Shown piece by piece: positions 33,049-46,499 of a stretch of 64,000 nt of DNA. The stretch spans positions 73,911,741-73,975,740 of the forward strand of contig CM041465.1 in the NCBI GenBank assembly GCA_023213395.1, in the 5' to 3' direction. How positions within the stretch are numbered: position 1 is the first letter of the stretch; every line of letters starts with the position of its first letter. The translations under genes were made by a program, and so were the position numbers. This DNA is from Cycas panzhihuaensis. Its lineage: Eukaryota; Cycadophyta. The notes below the pieces were generated by a model, which worked only from the letters and a program-made list of their open reading frames with translations, did no database searches and was not told the origin of the DNA.

Positions 33049-33540
33049 CTTGGTATCAGAGCTAGTCTCCACCATGTTTTTCACCCAGATCTAGCTAAAA
33101 TTTTTCTTTATTTTTGGTTTATCTACTTAGTTTTCCCTCTTTGGTGTAGCTACCATCAAAGGCTACATTCAACTGATTAGAGCTTCTGAACAAAGAGTTG
33201 TTTGTTATAAAAAAAATATATCATTGTATAAATGCTTTATAGCATAAAAGAATCATCTTTTGGCTACTTTTTAAAGATCTATAGCCTGAAGAATTTACCT
33301 GTTGACTATATTATTTAAATATCTATAATTTATTATCTAAATAGATCATCAGTTGGCTACTCTTTTTTATAGATATGATTTCTACACAAGGTGCTTTGCC
33401 ATGTTTAAAACATATGCAAGCTGCTATTGAGCTATATCACTTGGTATTCATCCCTACGTTCATATATTTTTGGCTACTATCATTTTTTCACACTGTGAAT
33501 TTGTTTAGTTACTCTCAATATGATTTCATGGCATCCTTGT

Positions 33541-33863
33541 TGTTGGAATATGTGTATATACCAACTAATGTAAAGTGGACCCTATTTATGTGCCTAATAT
33601 ATAGGAGAATATTCTCAAGAGTGGTAAGCTGATAGATGTAAAATATATTTATATTTGGTATTTAAGATCTATAAATATAGGTCAATGTCCAACTTTATAA
33701 GAACATTAGATTGTTAATAATGTGATATAATATTATTTTATGGGTTTTCACCCATGGGTTTTCTATGGAAATTTGGTATCCTATGTGATTTATTTTCTGC
33801 AATGATCTGCCTAATGTGAAAGATCTTGTCAATCTTATTTACTTACATTTGTCTTTCCCAACA
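33541..33863 (+). repeat. 5' LTR of the 3.76-kb element
   Basis: This 323-bp LTR runs TGTTGG...CCAACA. It contains a good TATA box, ctataaatatag, at 33669-33680, so transcription probably began a little downstream. It is partner of 36976-37300. Confidence 0.95.
33669..33680 (+). promoter_or_regulatory. TATA box in the nested element's 5' LTR
   Basis: ctataaatatag lies mid-LTR and is conserved in the 3' LTR (at about 37101-37112). Position and sequence fit the core promoter of an LTR element, with U3 upstream and R/U5 downstream. Confidence 0.6.
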
Positions 33864-33875
33864 TGGTATCAGAGC

Positions 33876-34382
33876 TTTGTAGGTCATGCATAGGTAGAGG
33901 ATCATTGTCAGATGGTCTAATCGATGGTGCCAAGTCATATTAGCTTGTCCTGAGTGGATTGGCATATTCGATGACCCTATAGAATAGCCACAAAGGTGTA
34001 GATTATTATTGGAGGATCTTGGTAGCTTTTTGTCTTCATTTGTAGGTATTCAAAGCTCTATAGATATGTGTGGACAAGTGTGCAAGCCTTGTGACTCCGT
34101 TGCCATTTATTTGAGCCCCATTTGAGCCTACTAAAGGTGCCAGATCCCTGTTTGAAGGTGCCACTGAGTATGTAGCAATATAAAATAGCATAGCCACATG
34201 CGGAGTGAATATTTATAGTCCTTGGTGCCCTATAAAAGTACTTGCAGTGCTAGTTACTAGCGTGACATCCTCTTAGAGAGTTGTAGAGCCCATAAGTGAT
34301 TATTACAGTGAAATATAAGGTATGTTCATTAGATATTCACCTGTTTGACATTTTAAGGTTTGAATATATATATTTTGTTACC

Positions 34383-34432
<50 letters not shown>

Positions 34433-36961
34433 GTCAGATTAATATTCAATGCTGAGTCTGCATGATATATGTGCCACCACTTGATTTATCTTCTGTTAAT
34501 ATATTCAAAGATGCTATGATATATATTTTTACCATTTATATATTCATCGTTGATGTAATATTTGCATAGCTAATATCATAAAATATTGTTGAATACATTA
34601 AGATTCCTAAGTGTTGATTTATTTCTTTGCTCCATTCTATATTGATCGTCATTTATATATATGTGTGCATGCGTATCTATTCATTTGCATGAATATTATT
34701 TGTAACTATATTTTACCTTGGTTAATGAGATTACAATCATAGTTTTTAAACTCGGTTGCCCTTGTTGTTCTACTAATCTTGCTAGCTATGTGATAATTTG
34801 TTTGTCTATCTCTTCAATAATGAAATCACCTTTATTTGTTTCATTAAATTTGCCTAAAGTTGTGAAGAGTCACTTGTTACATGCATGAGGGAATATTGTT
34901 ATATGCCAGTCATTGGAAATTAATCTAGAGATATATATATATTCGATGCAATCACTAATATGCTTATACATTATTTGCCCATTTATTTTTGGTTTATAAA
35001 GTTTGATTTTGATAGTAAACATTACAACTTTATAAACATAAAATTGATATTTCAATTGAGATAATGGTGCAGGACATTCGTATTGACTTGTTGATATTAA
35101 TTTTTTTTTTTAATTAAAGGTTATCAAGTTACCTTTAATAAAGGGCCTTTTATTATTCCATTATTGAATGGTTTACTAAGTGATTTATATAGTGATTTAC
35201 TGAGGTAAGAATTGATGTCTATCAATATTATGTAATTGAATTGAGTATTATTAGCATGCATATATTTGGCGATTTGATATAATGCTTTAGTGTTTACACT
35301 TGCATGAGAAGGTGTGTTGGGTATATAAGTGATATGAGGTGATTGTCTACTCTTCTAACACAAATTTGCATGAGCGATGGATGATATGAGGTGACATGGT
35401 GCTTCTAAGAATATGACTTACATGAAGGAGCTTTATGGGCGAAGATGGCGATATAAGGCAAAGGTATAGTTGTTATATGTGAGTTATATGGTAAGTTAAT
35501 TAGGCAAGTTTAAGGGTGAAGATGGGCAAGATAAAGGGCGATAGAAGGGCAAATATGGGTGTGTTGAAGTGAGATACCTTAGTTGAATATATTATGAACT
35601 CTACTATTGTGGTTAGTGTGGCATAAATCATTGCATAACTTTATATATAAGTGATTATTAAGTGAAATGAGTGTGTTTATTCAGATTATATTCAAGTTCT
35701 ATTGCATCAGATGTATGTGAGGTGATGAGGTTTAGAATTTGCTTGTATTAGTGGTTGTCAGTTATGATGGACCATTATATTTTGTTAGTTGGATTGATGA
35801 TAACATGAGGTTTGTGGCCTATTTTGATGTTGGTTTAACATGGGTGCATATCTGAACAAGTTTGATGTAGAACCGAGATAAAGTATTTGATGAAATTTGA
35901 AGTGTGAATAGAAAGGTCTAAGATGAGATGCCTTAAAAAATCAATGATGCCTTTGTCATGGTATGTATAGTTGTCTTGTAAGGTTGTATTGTAGGTACCA
36001 TACTGCAGATGGTGAGGTTGGTGTAGGTTAGTATTTGCCTCCCATGTTTTGTTGGTAGAAGTTATAGCAAATGGGTATTGGGATCCCTTATTATAACTGT
36101 TTGTGGTATATTCCCTTTTATTGTGTTGTGTTTGGACCAAGTCAGAAGCCTTCCATTTATTCCTTTGGTGCATTAGAGTGCACGCATCTTAGACGAAGAT
36201 CGTAGTAGTATAATTACAAGAGTTTGAAGCTTATTGGGTTGTTTAGCTTACAAATAGTGTGATTTGCAAGGGAATGTATTGTGATCATTCTAGATGTCAG
36301 TTGAAGAGTTGTTGATATATCATGTTAAGTGCCATCTAATTACAGGTTTTATCCTTCATTTCTTTATTTTTTTGAGACATAATTCAACAAGTATAGAGGT
36401 TTGTTGCCTAACATTGTGCTTGAGATGGAAGCAGAACCTAGTGAAAGATTGATGATAAGGAGTTATTATATGATGAGACAAGGATTGTAACCCCATGTTC
36501 TATTAATGGTTGAAGACCAACAGGATGATTGAAGATCATAGATCAGCATGGCAATCAAAGCTCAAGATAGATACCAACATTCTAGTAAGTGTTCATTCAT
36601 AATAGAGAGTTGTATTAAAGCAAAGAACCTCATCAATTTGTAAGTTGGCAAGATTTGTTACATAGGGGATATCAAGAAAAAGAAGGATTTAGGTATAGAG
36701 AGAGCTAGAAATACTCTAATAGAGTGATCTATTAGAGTATTTCCAAAGAATTGAGCACATATGAGGCATAACACCATTACATCCGAGTGAAGATTATATT
36801 AGGAAAGATGCAGGTTAAAGATTGTCCAAGTGGAGATTGACTTGTGGATGTGTTAGCCAAGCTCAAATTGAAGATCACTATATTGATATTTATGTATGTT
36901 CAGTAAGGTTATCCTTGAGAGGGGATCTATTCCTAAGGATAAACCTTGTTACCCCATGTTT
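33876..36961 (+). other. Interior of the 3.76-kb element, no recognisable gene
   Basis: The interior is about 3.1 kb. Short open frames on the minus strand (34870-35055, 35835-36173, 36890-37096) have no known domain and are antisense. In sense I find no capsid, zinc knuckle, protease, RT, RNase H or integrase motif. It includes a TA microsatellite (34386-34429). The region near the 3' end (about 36780-36900) might be a pol-derived tail, but I cannot support this. Confidence 0.6.
34386..34429. repeat. (TA)n microsatellite
   Basis: About 22 uninterrupted TA units lie in the non-coding interior of the 3.76-kb element. Length is likely to vary between individuals. Confidence 0.95.
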
Positions 36962-36975
36962 ACAATAAGAGAGGA

Positions 36976-37300
36976 TGTTGGAATATGTGTATATATCAAC
37001 TAATATAAAGTGGGCCCTATTTATGTGCCTAATATATAGGAGAATATTCTCGAGAGTGGTGAGTTGACAAATGTAAAATATACTTATATTTGGCACTTAA
37101 AATCTATAAATATAGATCAAAGTTCAACTTTGTAAGAATATTAGATTGTCAATAATGTGATATAATATTATTTTGTGGGTTTTCACCTATAAGGGTTTCC
37201 CACGGTAATCTGGTGTCCGGTGTGATTTGTTTTCTACTATTATCTGCCTGATGTGAAAGATCCTATTGACCTTGTTTATTTACATTTGTATTTCCTAACA
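36976..37300 (+). repeat. 3' LTR of the 3.76-kb element
   Basis: This 325-bp LTR is partner of 33541-33863, with scattered substitutions, mostly transitions. It is followed immediately by the second copy of the target duplication CTTGT. Confidence 0.95.
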
Positions 37301-38508
37301 CTTGTAATGGTGTTGGCCCATCTCCATTCCTATGTGGCTCCCATTTAGTATACCATCCCTATGTGTGGATTGTTTATGCTTTGCATGGTTGCATATTGAT
37401 ATTTGCATTGTTGTTTGTAGCTCATCTCATGGCTACTCTAATGTCTGCTCCTACGTGGCTACATTTAAGCTATAGTAATGATCTCTGCCTTCTATGCATG
37501 ACTATTGTTAGACATGGCTTTAAACTCACTTGGATGGCTATGCATGGCTTCAATCTTAGCCCTATGTGACTTCATCTTAGTGTCAGTGCAATGTTGCATT
37601 ATCTTCTTTATTGGTTTGACTTTTGGTGATCTTGCATGTCTTAATACTCCTTAGCAGACATTTTTTTATGTCAAATTTTTACCTAATTTCTCTAGGTTGC
37701 TCCTTAATAGAGATTCAAAGGATTTTCTACTTTAATTTGATTGATCTCTTTCATTTTATAGATCGAGATAGAGGTCATGATTTAATTTGATTTCTACATA
37801 CAACTAAATTAGAGAAATTATATTATATGACCACTAATTATGATCCTGGTAGAGTAATCTTCATAGTGGAGAAGACATTAAAATTCCATTGCTTCTGTAG
37901 AGAGATCCAGCCTCCCATATCAAATATATTTTGTTATTTTTTTAAATTCCCATTGCCCAATTTAATTTTTTATAAAGTTTACAAACTTTAGGTTATATTA
38001 ATTAGCATAATCATAGAATATTCTATTTTTGATATAGGTTGGCCTAAAGTTACTTTTTAAATTTTTTAAAAATCATTTTTAAAGCTTTTTAAGGTTTATT
38101 TCTAATCTATTTTAGGTACTTTTTAAAAATTTTGAGGTTTTTTTTTTTCTTAAAACATAAAAATAAATTCATTAATTACAAAATCTTTTTAAAAATCAAT
38201 AAAAAGTATTAAAAAAGATAAATACTAAATAAATCATTCAATTATTAGCTTTATAAGAGGAATAATTAGGACCCTTGAAGTTACCACTCCACACATGTTA
38301 GTGGTCCTTTTTAAATTTTGTAGATATTAGAGAAGCCCATTAGCTATCATGTGTAATTACTAGTAGGCTAAAGTTTTTATACCTAAAACCTTGGAGTTTA
38401 GAGACTAGGCTAGATTTAGAGGGGATGAGCACCTTAGTTGTAAGTGTTCCCTTAGACAAGGACCTATCATTCAGGCTGCACATCTGGCATATGTGGGTCA
38501 ACAATGTT

Positions 38509-38532
38509 GGGGGGGGGGGGGGGGGGGGGGGG
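38509..38532 (+). repeat. Poly-G tract of 24 in Copia-A copy 2 leader
   Basis: This is an unbroken run of about 24 G in the leader. The same site in copy 1 (about 4346) has 6 G and in copy 3 (45221-45232) has 12 G. The tract has therefore grown by slippage at a homologous position. Such runs can form G-quadruplexes and are prone to length error in assembly. Confidence 0.9.
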
Positions 38533-38731
38533 TGATCGAGCCTTCTATAGTGCATGTATATGTTCAAGTATATTTAGTCCCTTAGCTACCGCTTGTGAAT
38601 AGGTATGCCATTAGAGATGATTGTCTCAACTACTAGGGCCTGATTAGAAGTAAAGACACTAAGACTTAGATCGTAGATTAGATCACCTTTTTAGATAGAC
38701 AAGACACATATTAGACATCATGGCACTTTAT

Positions 38732-39560
38732 ATGATTATATCTAATGCTATCAAACTATTTAGTAGTGATAATTTCTTAGCTTAGAAGAAATAAGTCATG
38801 AAAATTTTGATTATTAATAAACTTTGGCTTTATGTTTTTAGAAAAATTTCTATGCCAGATCCCATTGAAGATCCTAATGATCTTAATAACCTTATTCCTC
38901 CTAATCTTGATGTTGTAGCTGCCTTTAAAGAGTTTGACAAAGTTGCCCTTTCTTTTCTTTACCTGTCTTGTGAGGATAATATTGACTAGAATATAGAACT
39001 TTCCACTACCTCTATAGATACTTGGAACATCATCTATGCACTTTATGAGAGGAAGGACAATTCTAGGGTAGGGATGCTCAAAGCACAACTTTACTCTATT
39101 TAATTTTTAAGATCTATAGTAACCCATTTATCTAGATTAAGATGATTAAGAACTAGTTGATAGTGATTGGCAAGCTACTAGAGGACAATGACCTCATATC
39201 CTACATTGTGAATGTTTTTCCACTTGGTTATAACTCCCTTATATCTAATCTGTCACATATAGTTCATCTTGCTACCATTCATTTTAATATATTTGAGGGT
39301 CTACTACTCTAAAAAGAATGTATTTTAAATTATTTAGGGAATCTTAGTACTTCCTGTTCCACATCAACATTTTTAGCCCAACATAGAGGAAGACCACAAC
39401 ATCTACAATTAACATATTAGTTTCGTTCAATGAATTTAAATAAACAACCTTATCAATAGCCTAATTAGTAGATTTGTTGGTCATATTAGCCTTGATCATC
39501 TTATGATCCTCAAGTTATGTCACTATTGTGGCAAACTTGAATATATAGCACTTGATTGTA
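38732..39560 (+). pseudogene. Copia-A copy 2 gag
   Basis: This is a gag remnant aligned with copies 1 and 3. The ATG at 38732 is followed by the capsid N-terminus; an open part at 38798-38989 holds LWLYVFRKISMPDPIEDPND and VAAFKEFDKVALSFL. A TAG follows at about 38988, at the position of Trp, also a stop in the other two copies. The zinc knuckle near 39517 reads CHYCGKLEYIALDC, in which the histidine is Tyr. Confidence 0.85.
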
Positions 39561-39799
39561 GGAGAAAGAGCATTGGCCTTCAATAACAATAGTTCCAAAA
39601 TTGCCCTACTATATAGGTTAATCAAACTCATGGACATGAAAATTATTAGGGACCTTAGAGATAAAATAGATTAAATTATCAAAGACCAAGGATACAAAAT
39701 CAAAATGCTCCTTATAGGAACCAACAAAATAGGAATCACAACTACAGACAAAACTAGGGAGACCATAAGGCCGACTCTTAAAATCTTTTCTATGCTATT

Positions 39800-41420
39800 T
39801 TGTTATCTCATCATTCTAATATTTCTTGGTTGATCAATTTAGGTGCTTCTTAACATATGATAAGTTCATAAGAACTCCTTACTAATATAAGATCGTTTAC
39901 AGATCAATTTGTCACTTTTGGAGATGATGGTACTTTAGAGGTTGCCAAGATTAGTAATGTTCTTATCTCACTAAAGATTTCTAACACTCCTCATTATCTC
40001 AACAATGTTTTCTATGTACTTAGCATGGCACATAACTTACTTTTAGTTAGGTAGATAAATAAATAAAACTTTAATGTTTTGTTTATCTATCTTAGAAAAT
40101 CCCTAATTACATATCTGAATGGAAACCTAATTACCTCAAGATACGAAGATTAGGGACTTTACAAGCTTAATGATGTGACCAAAACATTGATCCACATACA
40201 TAAATTTGGTTCTTATAGTAATTTAACTTCAACTTCTGATCCTTCTACTTCAACATCAAATTCAAATAATTAATTTGCTTCATAGAAATATATTTCTCCT
40301 AAAATTTTAAAAGACCAACTGTGGCATCAACACCCAGGTCACGTAAATATAGGTAGCCTTCATCTACTTTCAGATTAAATATGGTGTATGGCATATCAAA
40401 CATAAGGTAGAATAAGTACATTTCTGAGGCCTATGCTATATGTAAACATTATCAGGCTTTTTCAAGTCAAATATGAGAGCCTAGCATGCTAAGGAACCTT
40501 TAGGCCTGGTAAATTCAAATATCTATTGGCCCATGCCTTAGGCATCCTTTGGAGGTTATCATTTTTTTATCACATTCATTGACGAGTACTCTAGAAATAT
40601 TTGGGTATATTTCATAAGGCAAAAATCAAAAGCCTTAAATAAATTCAAAGAGATTAAGTATGATGCTAAAATTTAATCTAGAAAGTCATTAAATTTTTCA
40701 TTATGATAATAAAGGTGAATATATATGAAATGAGTTCACCTAATTCTATAAGGATAATGGCATTAAATAACAGTTTTCTACCACATACACCCTTCAAAAA
40801 AATGGAGTTGTTGAATGAATGAATTAGACCTTGGTCAGTAAAGGGAAAGCCATACTTATTGCCAAGAGTATAAGATTTTAATTTTAAGTAAAGCCCTTTA
40901 TATAGTTGCATATCTCATAAACAGAAGGCCAACTAAGGCTATATTAAACATTACTCCCAAGAAGTCCTGGTCAAGTAAAAGCTTACAGTCTCACATTTAT
41001 GTGCTTTTGGTTGTATATCATATATACTTAAACCCAAAGAATAGAAGAAAATGTTGGGTGATAAGAGCAAGAAATATGTCTTTATTGGTTATCAACTTGG
41101 CTATAAAGCATATAAATTATATGATCTCACCACCAACCAAATGCATACATATTAAGATGCCATATTCTTAGAAGAGAACTAGGATTTAGATATCATAGAG
41201 ATATCATTCTTTGATGATCAGTCAAATAAAGAACCTAATACTCCTCTTACTCCACAAAATATCTCTCTAGAACACATGCCTCCAACATCAACATTTACTC
41301 GTAGTTCCTCATCTATACCACCTACCTCTACATCTATATCTACACCTATCAATCCTTTAAAGGATATTTAAGATGAGGCTACTTCAAAGCAATTGCCCAA
41401 ATGGTACATGTAGATGATCT
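39800..41420 (+). pseudogene. Copia-A copy 2 protease and integrase
   Basis: The protease site at about 39830-39850 reads Asn-Leu-Gly-Ala, with the catalytic Asp lost. The pre-integrase LWHQHPGHVN-like motif is at about 40318, and the integrase core at about 40490-40830. The first catalytic Asp reads Asn (NSNIYWP), the second is kept (DNKGEY), and the Glu is kept next to a stop. Frames are short and separated by stops. Confidence 0.8.
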
Positions 41421-41479
41421 CTTATACCCCTTTACCACAATAACAAGTAAAGGGATACTCAAAATATAGTTTATCTACT

Positions 41480-43000
41480 AACTTTGTCTTAATGGTAGAA
41501 GTGTTGTCAGCTCATGAACCTTTTACTTTTAAGGAAGTTATTGCAGATCCAGAATAACAAGTAATAATGATTGAAGAAATGGATTCTATCCTACAAAATG
41601 ATACTTGGGAGCTCATTGAACTCCTTGAAGAGAAGAAACCAATTGATTATAGATACATTTATAAAATAAAATTTCATACAAATGGCTCCATTTAATAGTA
41701 TAAAGCTCATTTGGTTGCCAAAGGTTTCAAATAGGTTAAAGGTATTGACTATGATGACACATTTGGACCAATTACTAATATGACCACTAATTGTATCTTT
41801 ATTATTTATCAAGTGGCCTGTATACTAGATGGATGTAAAAAGCACCTTCTTAAATGGCAACTTGTAAGAGGATATCTATATAAATTAGCCTCCTAACTTT
41901 GTTGTTTATGGAAAAGAACACCTAATCTACAAAGTAAAAAAGGCATTGTATGGCCTTAAACAATCAACTTATGCATCATATGCAAAGATTGATGAATACT
42001 TTTAGAAGCATGGACTCATCTGCTCATCTTTAGATTTAAATCTATATATCAGAATCCATAATGGTTTGATGAATTAGGTTGTACATTATGTCAATAATTT
42101 ATTAATGATTAGCAATAACATAGAGTGGATTACACATCTCTAGCGATAACTAAAACATAACTTTGAGATGATTAAGCTCGGGTTGCTCCTTTATTTTCTT
42201 GGTATGGATGTCTGGTAGGAGCCAAGCCATAGTTTCCTTTCACGATCAAAATATGCAAAGGAAATTCTTTAAAAACATAGGATGGATAAATATAAACCAT
42301 TGTTAAATCGTATGGAGATAGGTCTAAAATTGGATATTGATGAGTGTGAAAAACTTATGGATCTAATGTTGTATAGATAACTTATAAAGAAATTAATTTA
42401 CCTCACTCATACTTGATCATACATTATCTATGCCATTGGGATTTATTCTAGGTTGAAGACATAGCCTCAAATTTCACATTAGAAATAAGTAATAAGGATT
42501 CTAAAATATCTTTGTGGTACTCTTCAGTTTAGAGTTTATTATTGTCATGTGGAAAATCCTTTGTTGATAGGTTATGCATATGTAGATTAGGATAGATGCA
42601 AATATAGCTATAACTTAATCATAGGCTATTGTTTTAACCTAGGTTCTGTTTTAGTTTCATGGTTCTATAAAAAACAACCCAATGCCATCTTGTCTTTAAT
42701 TGAAGTTGAGTATAAAACCACCATTAGTGTAGTTATTGAGGCTATTTAACTTAGAATGATTCTTAAAGAGCTTAAAATTAGTTAGACATAAGCTACATCA
42801 CTATTTTGTGATAATCAAAGTGTTCTCAAATTTACCAAGAATCTTGTGTTCCATGCTAGAATGAAACACATCAAGATTCACCATCACTTGATTAGGGAAC
42901 TTATATAGGATGGTGAGATTGATTTGATCTACAAGCCTATCGAAGATCATATTGCAAGTATTTTCATAAAAACACTCTCTTGTGATAAATTCAAAAGGTT
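41480..43000 (+). pseudogene. Copia-A copy 2 reverse transcriptase and RNase H
   Basis: The RT start is near 41580 (MDSILQNDTWELIEL), with [10 protein letters not shown] near 41740. The palm motif, YVDD in the family, reads YVNN at about 42090, so the catalytic pair is gone. RNase H follows at 42530-43000 with FCDNQSVLKFTKN and MKHIKIHHHLIREL near 42810-42905. All frames are broken by stops at Gln/Trp positions. Confidence 0.85.
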
Positions 43001-43049
43001 TTAGCTTAGCCTCGATATCATTATTAATGAACTCATGATTAAGGGAGGG

Positions 43050-43511
43050 TGATAGAAGAATAAATCGTGTATTTCATGAATTCATCAAAGGATCATTTAT
43101 ATTATTAATGTAATATTTGTATATACTTTATGTTGAGGGCTCCATTATTGTAAATGGGTTTAGTCACAACTTAATATTATAAACCATGTTGTATGGGGTT
43201 GATTTTATCCTTAATATTATAATAGTGTAATGTTGGTTAATCATGCAAGATGTCAATTGTCACCTTGTATGATCTTATATTAATATTCTCATTGCATTTT
43301 GTAATAACCTCTTTTGTTCTTTATACAAGGCTTTCATGTAATCCTTTTATTATCTCATGTATTTTATTTTCATATATTAATGAATGTAATACACTTTGGA
43401 CTGTCGTGACTAATTCCCTTGCTTTTTCTTTTGATTATTTTATAAATGCATTTGTGGATGTAATGATTCTTGAACCTAGTCTAAAACCATATAGACCTTC
43501 ATTCCCTTTCA
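43050..43511 (+). repeat. Copia-A LTR 2, shared between copies 2 and 3
   Basis: This is a 462-bp LTR with a polypurine tract AAGGGAGGG immediately before it (3' LTR of copy 2) and a primer site TAGTATTAGAGC three bases after it at 43514 (5' LTR of copy 3). One LTR thus closes one element and opens the next. It begins TGATAGAAGA and ends CCCTTTCA. Confidence 0.92.
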
Positions 43512-45435
43512 CTTAGTATTAGAGCCACTCTCAACCAAGTTTTTCACCTAAATCCAGCCAACATTTTTCTCTATTTTCTATTTATCTACTTAGTCTTTCC
43601 TCTTTGGTATAGCTACCATCAAAGGTTGCATTCAACTGATTAGAGCTTCCAAATGAAGATCTATTTGCTATAAAAAATATATATCACTATCTAAATGCTT
43701 TTTAGCATAAAAGAATCATCTACTGACTACCTTTTTAAGATCTACAACCTAAAGAATTTATCTATTAGATATATTCTTTAAAGATCTATGATTCATTATC
43801 TGAATAGATCATTAGCTGGTTGCTCTCTTCTATAGATTTGATTTCTATACAAAGTGCTCTACTATGAAATGTTTATTGGTTGTTAAATATTGTGGTGCCC
43901 TTCATTTGCCTTTTATAGGATATTTTTAAAATATATGAGAGTTATTATTAAGCTATATCACTTGGTATTCATCCCTACGTTGGCATATTTTTAGCTACCA
44001 TCATTTTTTCACATTATGAATTTCTTTAGTTACTCGTTGTATGATTTCCTAGTGTCCTTACTACAATGTTAGCCCATCTCCATCCTTATGTGGCTTATTT
44101 ATATTTTACATCAATACGTATTGATGTATATGTTGCTATTCACAACTCACCTCATGAATGCTTGACATTTTCTCCTGCATGGTTGCATTTGAGCCATAGC
44201 AATGATATTTGCCTTCTTTATGTTACTACCATTAAACTTGGCTTTAAAATCGCTTAGCTGGCCATGCATCTTAGCCATGTATGACTTTATCTTGGCATTT
44301 GTACAACACTGCATTACCTTCTTTGTTGGTTTGATGTTTGGCTTTTTTACATAGCTTGATACTCTTTGGCAAATATATTTTTATCACAATTTTAATCTAA
44401 TATCTCCAAGCTACCCCTCAATGGAGATTCAAAGGATTTTTTTCTCTAATTTGATCAATCTCTTTCATTTTGTATATTGAGACAATATTTGTGATTTAAT
44501 TTGATTCCTACGTATACCTGAACTGAGAAACTATATCATATGACCACTTGTTATAACCTTAGTAGAATTATTTTTGCAATGGAGAAGACATATTAAAATT
44601 TCTTTCCTTTTACAAAGAGATCCAGCCTCCTATATCTAATATATTCTATTATTTTTTTAAATTTACTACCCGATTTAATCTTTTATAAAGTTAAAAAACT
44701 TTAGGTTATTTTAATTAGTATATTCATAGAATATTTCATTTTTGATATAGGTCTTTAGCCTAAAGTTATTTTTTAAATTAATTTTCAAAGCTTTTTGAGG
44801 CTTACTTCTAATCTATTTTAGGTATTTTTTTAAAACTTTAAGGGATTTTTTTTGATAAAAATATAAAAATGAATCTATTAATTATAAGATCCTTTTAAAA
44901 ATCAATAAACAAACATTAAAGAAGATAAATACCTAATGAACCACCCAATTACTAGCCTTGTAAGGGGAATGATTAGGATCCCTGAAGTTACCACTCCATA
45001 CACACTAGTGGTCCTTCTAGAATTTATAGATATTGGAGAGGCCTATTAGTTATTAGGTGTAATTAATGGTAAGCTAAGGTTTCTATACCTAAAACTTTAG
45101 AGTTTGGAGACCATGCTAGACCTAGAGGGGATGAGTGCCTTAATTATAATTGTGCTCTTAGATAAAGATCTATCGTTCAAGTTGTAAATCTAATACAAGT
45201 GGGTCAACGATAGTAGGGAAGGGGGGGGGGGGTGGGAGGTCAAGCCTTTTGTAATATCTAGGTACCTTCAAGTATATTAGGTCCTCGAGCTACCACTTAT
45301 GAGTAAGCACACCATTAGATAGGACCATCTTAACTACTAGTGACTATTTAAGAGTGGAGATACTAAGACTTAGATCCTAGATTAGACCATCCTTTTTGGT
45401 AAGTAGGATATATATCAGACATCATATCACTTCAG

Positions 45436-46280
45436 ATGATTAAAACTAATATTATTAAACTATTTGGGAGTGATAATTTCTTAGCTTGGAAGAAACAAGT
45501 TAAGAATATTTCAATTATTAACAAACTTTGGCTTTATATTTTTAGAACATTTCTTATGCTAATTCCCATTGAAGATCCTAATGATCCTAATAACCTTATT
45601 CCTCTTGATCTTGATACTATAGATACCTTTAAAGAGTTTCATAAAGTTGCCCTTTGTTTTCTTCACCTGTCCTATGAGGATAATGTTGACTAGAATATGG
45701 AACTTTCTCCTACCTTTACAGATGCTTAGAACATCACTTGTATACTCTATGAGAGGAAAGATAATGCTAGGGTAGTGATGCTCAAACATCAACTTTATTC
45801 TATTATATTTGTAGGATCTATAACAACCCATTTATCTCAAATTAAGGTGATTAAGAACTAATTGATAGTGATGGTATAACCACTAGAGGATAATGTCCTT
45901 GTATTATGTATTGTTAATGTTTTACCACCTAGTTATAACTCTATTATATCCAATCTATCATATACATATTAGCTTACAACCATTTATTTTAATACATTTA
46001 AGGGTCTACTACTCTAGTAAGAATATATTTTGAATTATTAAGGGAATCCTGATACTTCCTCTTCTACACTAGTATTTATAGCTTGACATAGAGGAAGACC
46101 ACAATATCCACAGTTGACACATCAGGTTGGTTTAATGAATTTGAACCAAAAACCTTATTAATAGCCTAATCTATAGCTTTATCAACCATGTTAGCCTTGA
46201 TTATCTTATAATCCTTAGGTTGTTTATCACTATTATTGAAAACCTAGACATATAACACCCGACTATAGGGAAAAGAGAGC
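45436..46280 (+). pseudogene. Copia-A copy 3 gag
   Basis: This is the best preserved Copia-A gag start: open at 45436-45693 from ATG with KLFGSDNFLAWKKQVKNISI and NKLWLYIFRTF, the copia gag N-terminal motif, ending at a TAG at the shared Trp position. The remainder to about 46080 is traceable with stops. The zinc-knuckle region near 46220-46265 is decayed. Minus-strand open frames here (45559-45831, 46201-46488) are shadows. Confidence 0.88.
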
Positions 46281-46499
46281 TAATCCTCAGTAACAATAGT
46301 TCCAAAACTACCCTACTATAGAAGGTAATCAAACTCATGGATATAAAAATTATTAGGGATCTTAGATATAGAATTAGCCAAATTATTAGATACTGAGAAT
46401 ACAAAATCAAAATGCTCCTTAGAGGAACCATCAAAATAGGAATCACAACTAGAGACAGAACTAGGGAGGCTATATGGCCAACTATCAAAATATTTTCTT

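Larger units (their letters stand above)
33541..37300 (+). mobile_element. Non-coding LTR element (LARD-like), 3.76 kb, nested
   Basis: This is a complete LTR element inside the Copia-A leader. 5' LTR 33541-33863 and 3' LTR 36976-37300 both start TGTTGGAATATGTGT; they end CCCAACA and CCTAACA. A perfect primer site TGGTATCAGAGC is at 33864-33875 and a purine tract aataagagagga at 36964-36975. The target-site duplication CTTGT is exact (33536-33540 and 37301-37305). The uninterrupted target is seen in copy 3 at about 44048-44067. The 3.1-kb interior has no gag or pol domain on either strand, so the element needed proteins from a partner. Confidence 0.95.
33049..43049 (+). mobile_element. Copia-A copy 2, internal region with a nested element
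   Basis: This is a full internal region of Copia-A: primer site, leader, gag, protease, integrase, RT, RNase H, polypurine tract AAGGGAGGG (43041-43049). Removing the nested element at 33541-37300 leaves about 6.24 kb, close to the 6.26 kb of copy 3. Stops are dense throughout. It is flanked by LTR 1 and LTR 2, both in the same orientation. Confidence 0.9.

Noticed and set aside
33375-33632. 85-codon plus frame in the Copia-A leader
   Set aside because: It spans the junction between Copia-A and the nested element's LTR, so it cannot be an original gene.
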